Assembly: GCA_013375455.1 (NCBI GenBank)
Contig: JABXJT010000020.1
Span: 1-64,000 of the forward strand
Direction: 5' to 3'
Length of the DNA stretch: 64,000 bases
Source of the DNA: Candidatus Helarchaeota archaeon
GTDB lineage: Archaea; Asgardarchaeota; Lokiarchaeia; Helarchaeales; HEL-GB-A
Made by a program: the position numbers and the translations under genes. The notes under the pieces are model-generated. The model did not search any database. It worked only from the letters and a program-made list of their open reading frames with translations, and was not told the DNA's origin. Below, one piece after another: positions 63,072-64,000 of the stretch; position 1 is the stretch's first letter; each line of letters starts with the position of its first letter.

Positions 63072-64000
63072 TTAATTGAATAAATTAGGTTTTTTATCTT
63101 GCCATGGAGCGAGATCTTGAAATGCTTTAGATGCTTGAAGCACGGTTAATTCATCCCATCGCTTGCCAACAATTTGCATACCAATAGGGAGCCCATTTTT
63201 TGTCCACCCACAAGGAATTGAAGCGGCGGGTACACCTGTCATATTGAAGGGATACGTAAAACTCACCCATGCCGTAGGGGAGGAAGCTTTCTTGCCAATT
63301 TTACGTGGTGTCATGATTCCTAACTCAAAAGCGGGAACTGCAGTAGTTGGAGTGACTAGGAGGTCATAATCCTGGAAGTATTTGGAAAGTATCTCAAACA
63401 TCTTCATTCGCATTAATTTGGCAAATTCCGAATCTGTTGCTTTAAGTTCCAATCCAGCGTCGACATATCTTAAAAGTGTTGGATCTATTTTATCTCTCCA
63501 TTTGGCCAATTTTGTTCTTAAATCATGAGCTAAACCTGTAGTTATTAGGACCATAAACCCAATTTCTGGATTTTTGAATTTAAATTTTGTTTCCTCAACC
63601 TCCCAATCAAGTCCTTCGAATTTTTGAACGGCATCTAATACCCCCTTCTCAACTTCTGGATCCAAAGCCCTAACAAACCCGAGAGTTAACGAATAACCGA
63701 TTTTAAGCGTTTTAGGCGGTTCTTTAATCCCTTCTATATAACTAGTTTTTTGCTCTGGCAATGAATAGAAATCCGCTGGATGAGGCCCTTTGATTGCATC
63801 TAGCATTAAAGCTGCATCCTCGACGTGTCTAACAAGCGGTCCAAAATGAGAAATTGTGGCCCACGCAGCACCGGAAAACGGATATCGAGGTACTCGACCA
63901 AAATTTGGTTTCAGACCATAACAACCACATAAGGAGCTAGGAATTCTTATTGAGCCACCACCATCCGAGCCAAGAGCAAGCGTGCTAATTCCACTCACTA
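63072..64000 (-). CDS. Amidase signature enzyme, second tandem copy (5' end outside window)
   Basis: At least 308 residues of the C-terminal part are visible; the gene runs off the right edge before its N-terminus. SDGGGSIRIPSSLCG and the last block (VGKRWDELTVLQASKAFQDL) parallel the downstream copy closely, and some DNA stretches are nearly identical, for example about 62469-62519 against 63918-63968. The start listed at GTG 63998 is an internal codon. Confidence 0.88.
   Translation of the reverse strand, partial: VSGISTLALGSDGGGSIRIPSSLCGCYGLKPNFGRVPRYPFSGAAWATISHFGPLVRHVEDAALMLDAIKGPHPADFYSLPEQKTSYIEGIKEPPKTLKIGYSLTLGFVRALDPEVEKGVLDAVQKFEGLDWEVEETKFKFKNPEIGFMVLITTGLAHDLRTKLAKWRDKIDPTLLRYVDAGLELKATDSEFAKLMRMKMFEILSKYFQDYDLLVTPTTAVPAFELGIMTPRKIGKKASSPTAWVSFTYPFNMTGVPAASIPCGWTKNGLPIGMQIVGKRWDELTVLQASKAFQDLAPWQDKKPNLFN

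Overview
The window most likely comes from an archaeon, probably an Asgard archaeon of the Lokiarchaeia type. This is inferred from gene content; no rRNA or other taxonomic marker is present. Archaeal signs are deoxyhypusine synthase, geranylgeranyl (archaeol) reductase, an archaetidylserine-type decarboxylase, tetrahydromethanopterin/methanofuran C1 enzymes (FwdB/C/D, Mch), a tungsten aldehyde:ferredoxin oxidoreductase, PCNA-interacting (PIP) motifs and TATA boxes close to start codons. Asgard-like signs are two large proteins ending in the same longin-like domain. One is a surface protein with an N-glycosylation-rich ectodomain; the other is a soluble TPR protein. Bacterial-type genes (UvrABC, amidases) are mixed in. 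The DNA is A+T rich, and genes lie in short runs on both strands. No tRNA, rRNA, CRISPR array, transposase or integrase was recognised.

Layout. 1-2.4 kb: end of a repeat/zinc-ribbon protein, then deoxyhypusine synthase convergent with an agmatinase-family enzyme (polyamine to hypusine). 2.5-7.7 kb: giant receptor-like longin protein and a small TPR protein. 7.8-12 kb: B12-binding radical SAM enzyme, DUF5714 protein, TauE exporter, putative tail-anchored protein. 12-13.5 kb: free-standing LAGLIDADG-type protein with an acidic repeat. 13.8-15.5 kb: membrane redox pair (DsbD-like plus NapH/CcoG-like). 15.6-17.9 kb: macro-CHAT protease fusion and a HAD hydrolase. 18-25.5 kb: AOR, then uvrB, a BFN-nuclease-like gene and uvrA. 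25.5-31 kb: secreted CBM9-like protein, methyltransferase, membrane proteins, UPF0182 protein. 31-34.6 kb: short UvrC, a GIFT-like zinc-ribbon protein, a GPI-type cupin. 34.6-39.6 kb: lipid block (LuxE-like ligase, geranylgeranyl reductase, PSD-type decarboxylase, flavin reductase, CDP-alcohol phosphatidyltransferase). 39.7-45.3 kb: TPR-longin protein and a two-gene radical-SAM/DUF4130 DNA-repair pair. 46-49.3 kb: formylmethanofuran dehydrogenase operon. 49.3-53.3 kb: gamma-CA-like protein, a Cys-rich protein, an AGPS-like flavoprotein with a CCG Fe-S partner. 53.3-56.7 kb: esterase, recombination scar, GH15 enzyme. 56.9-60.2 kb: membrane protein, SCP2-like protein, MtaA/UroD-like methyltransferase and Mch. 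60.3-64 kb: paired small paralogues, DUF2769 protein, tandem amidases.

Taken together, the fwd operon, Mch, the MtaA-like methyltransferase and AOR point to an anaerobe using the archaeal (H4MPT) methyl branch of the Wood-Ljungdahl pathway with ferredoxin-linked redox chemistry. FwdA and the remaining pathway genes are not in the window. The most unusual loci are the macro-CHAT fusion, the radical-SAM/DUF4130 pair in which both proteins carry PIP-box-like motifs, the surface protein coupled to a cytoplasmic longin-like domain, and a chimeric duplication scar next to the esterase gene.
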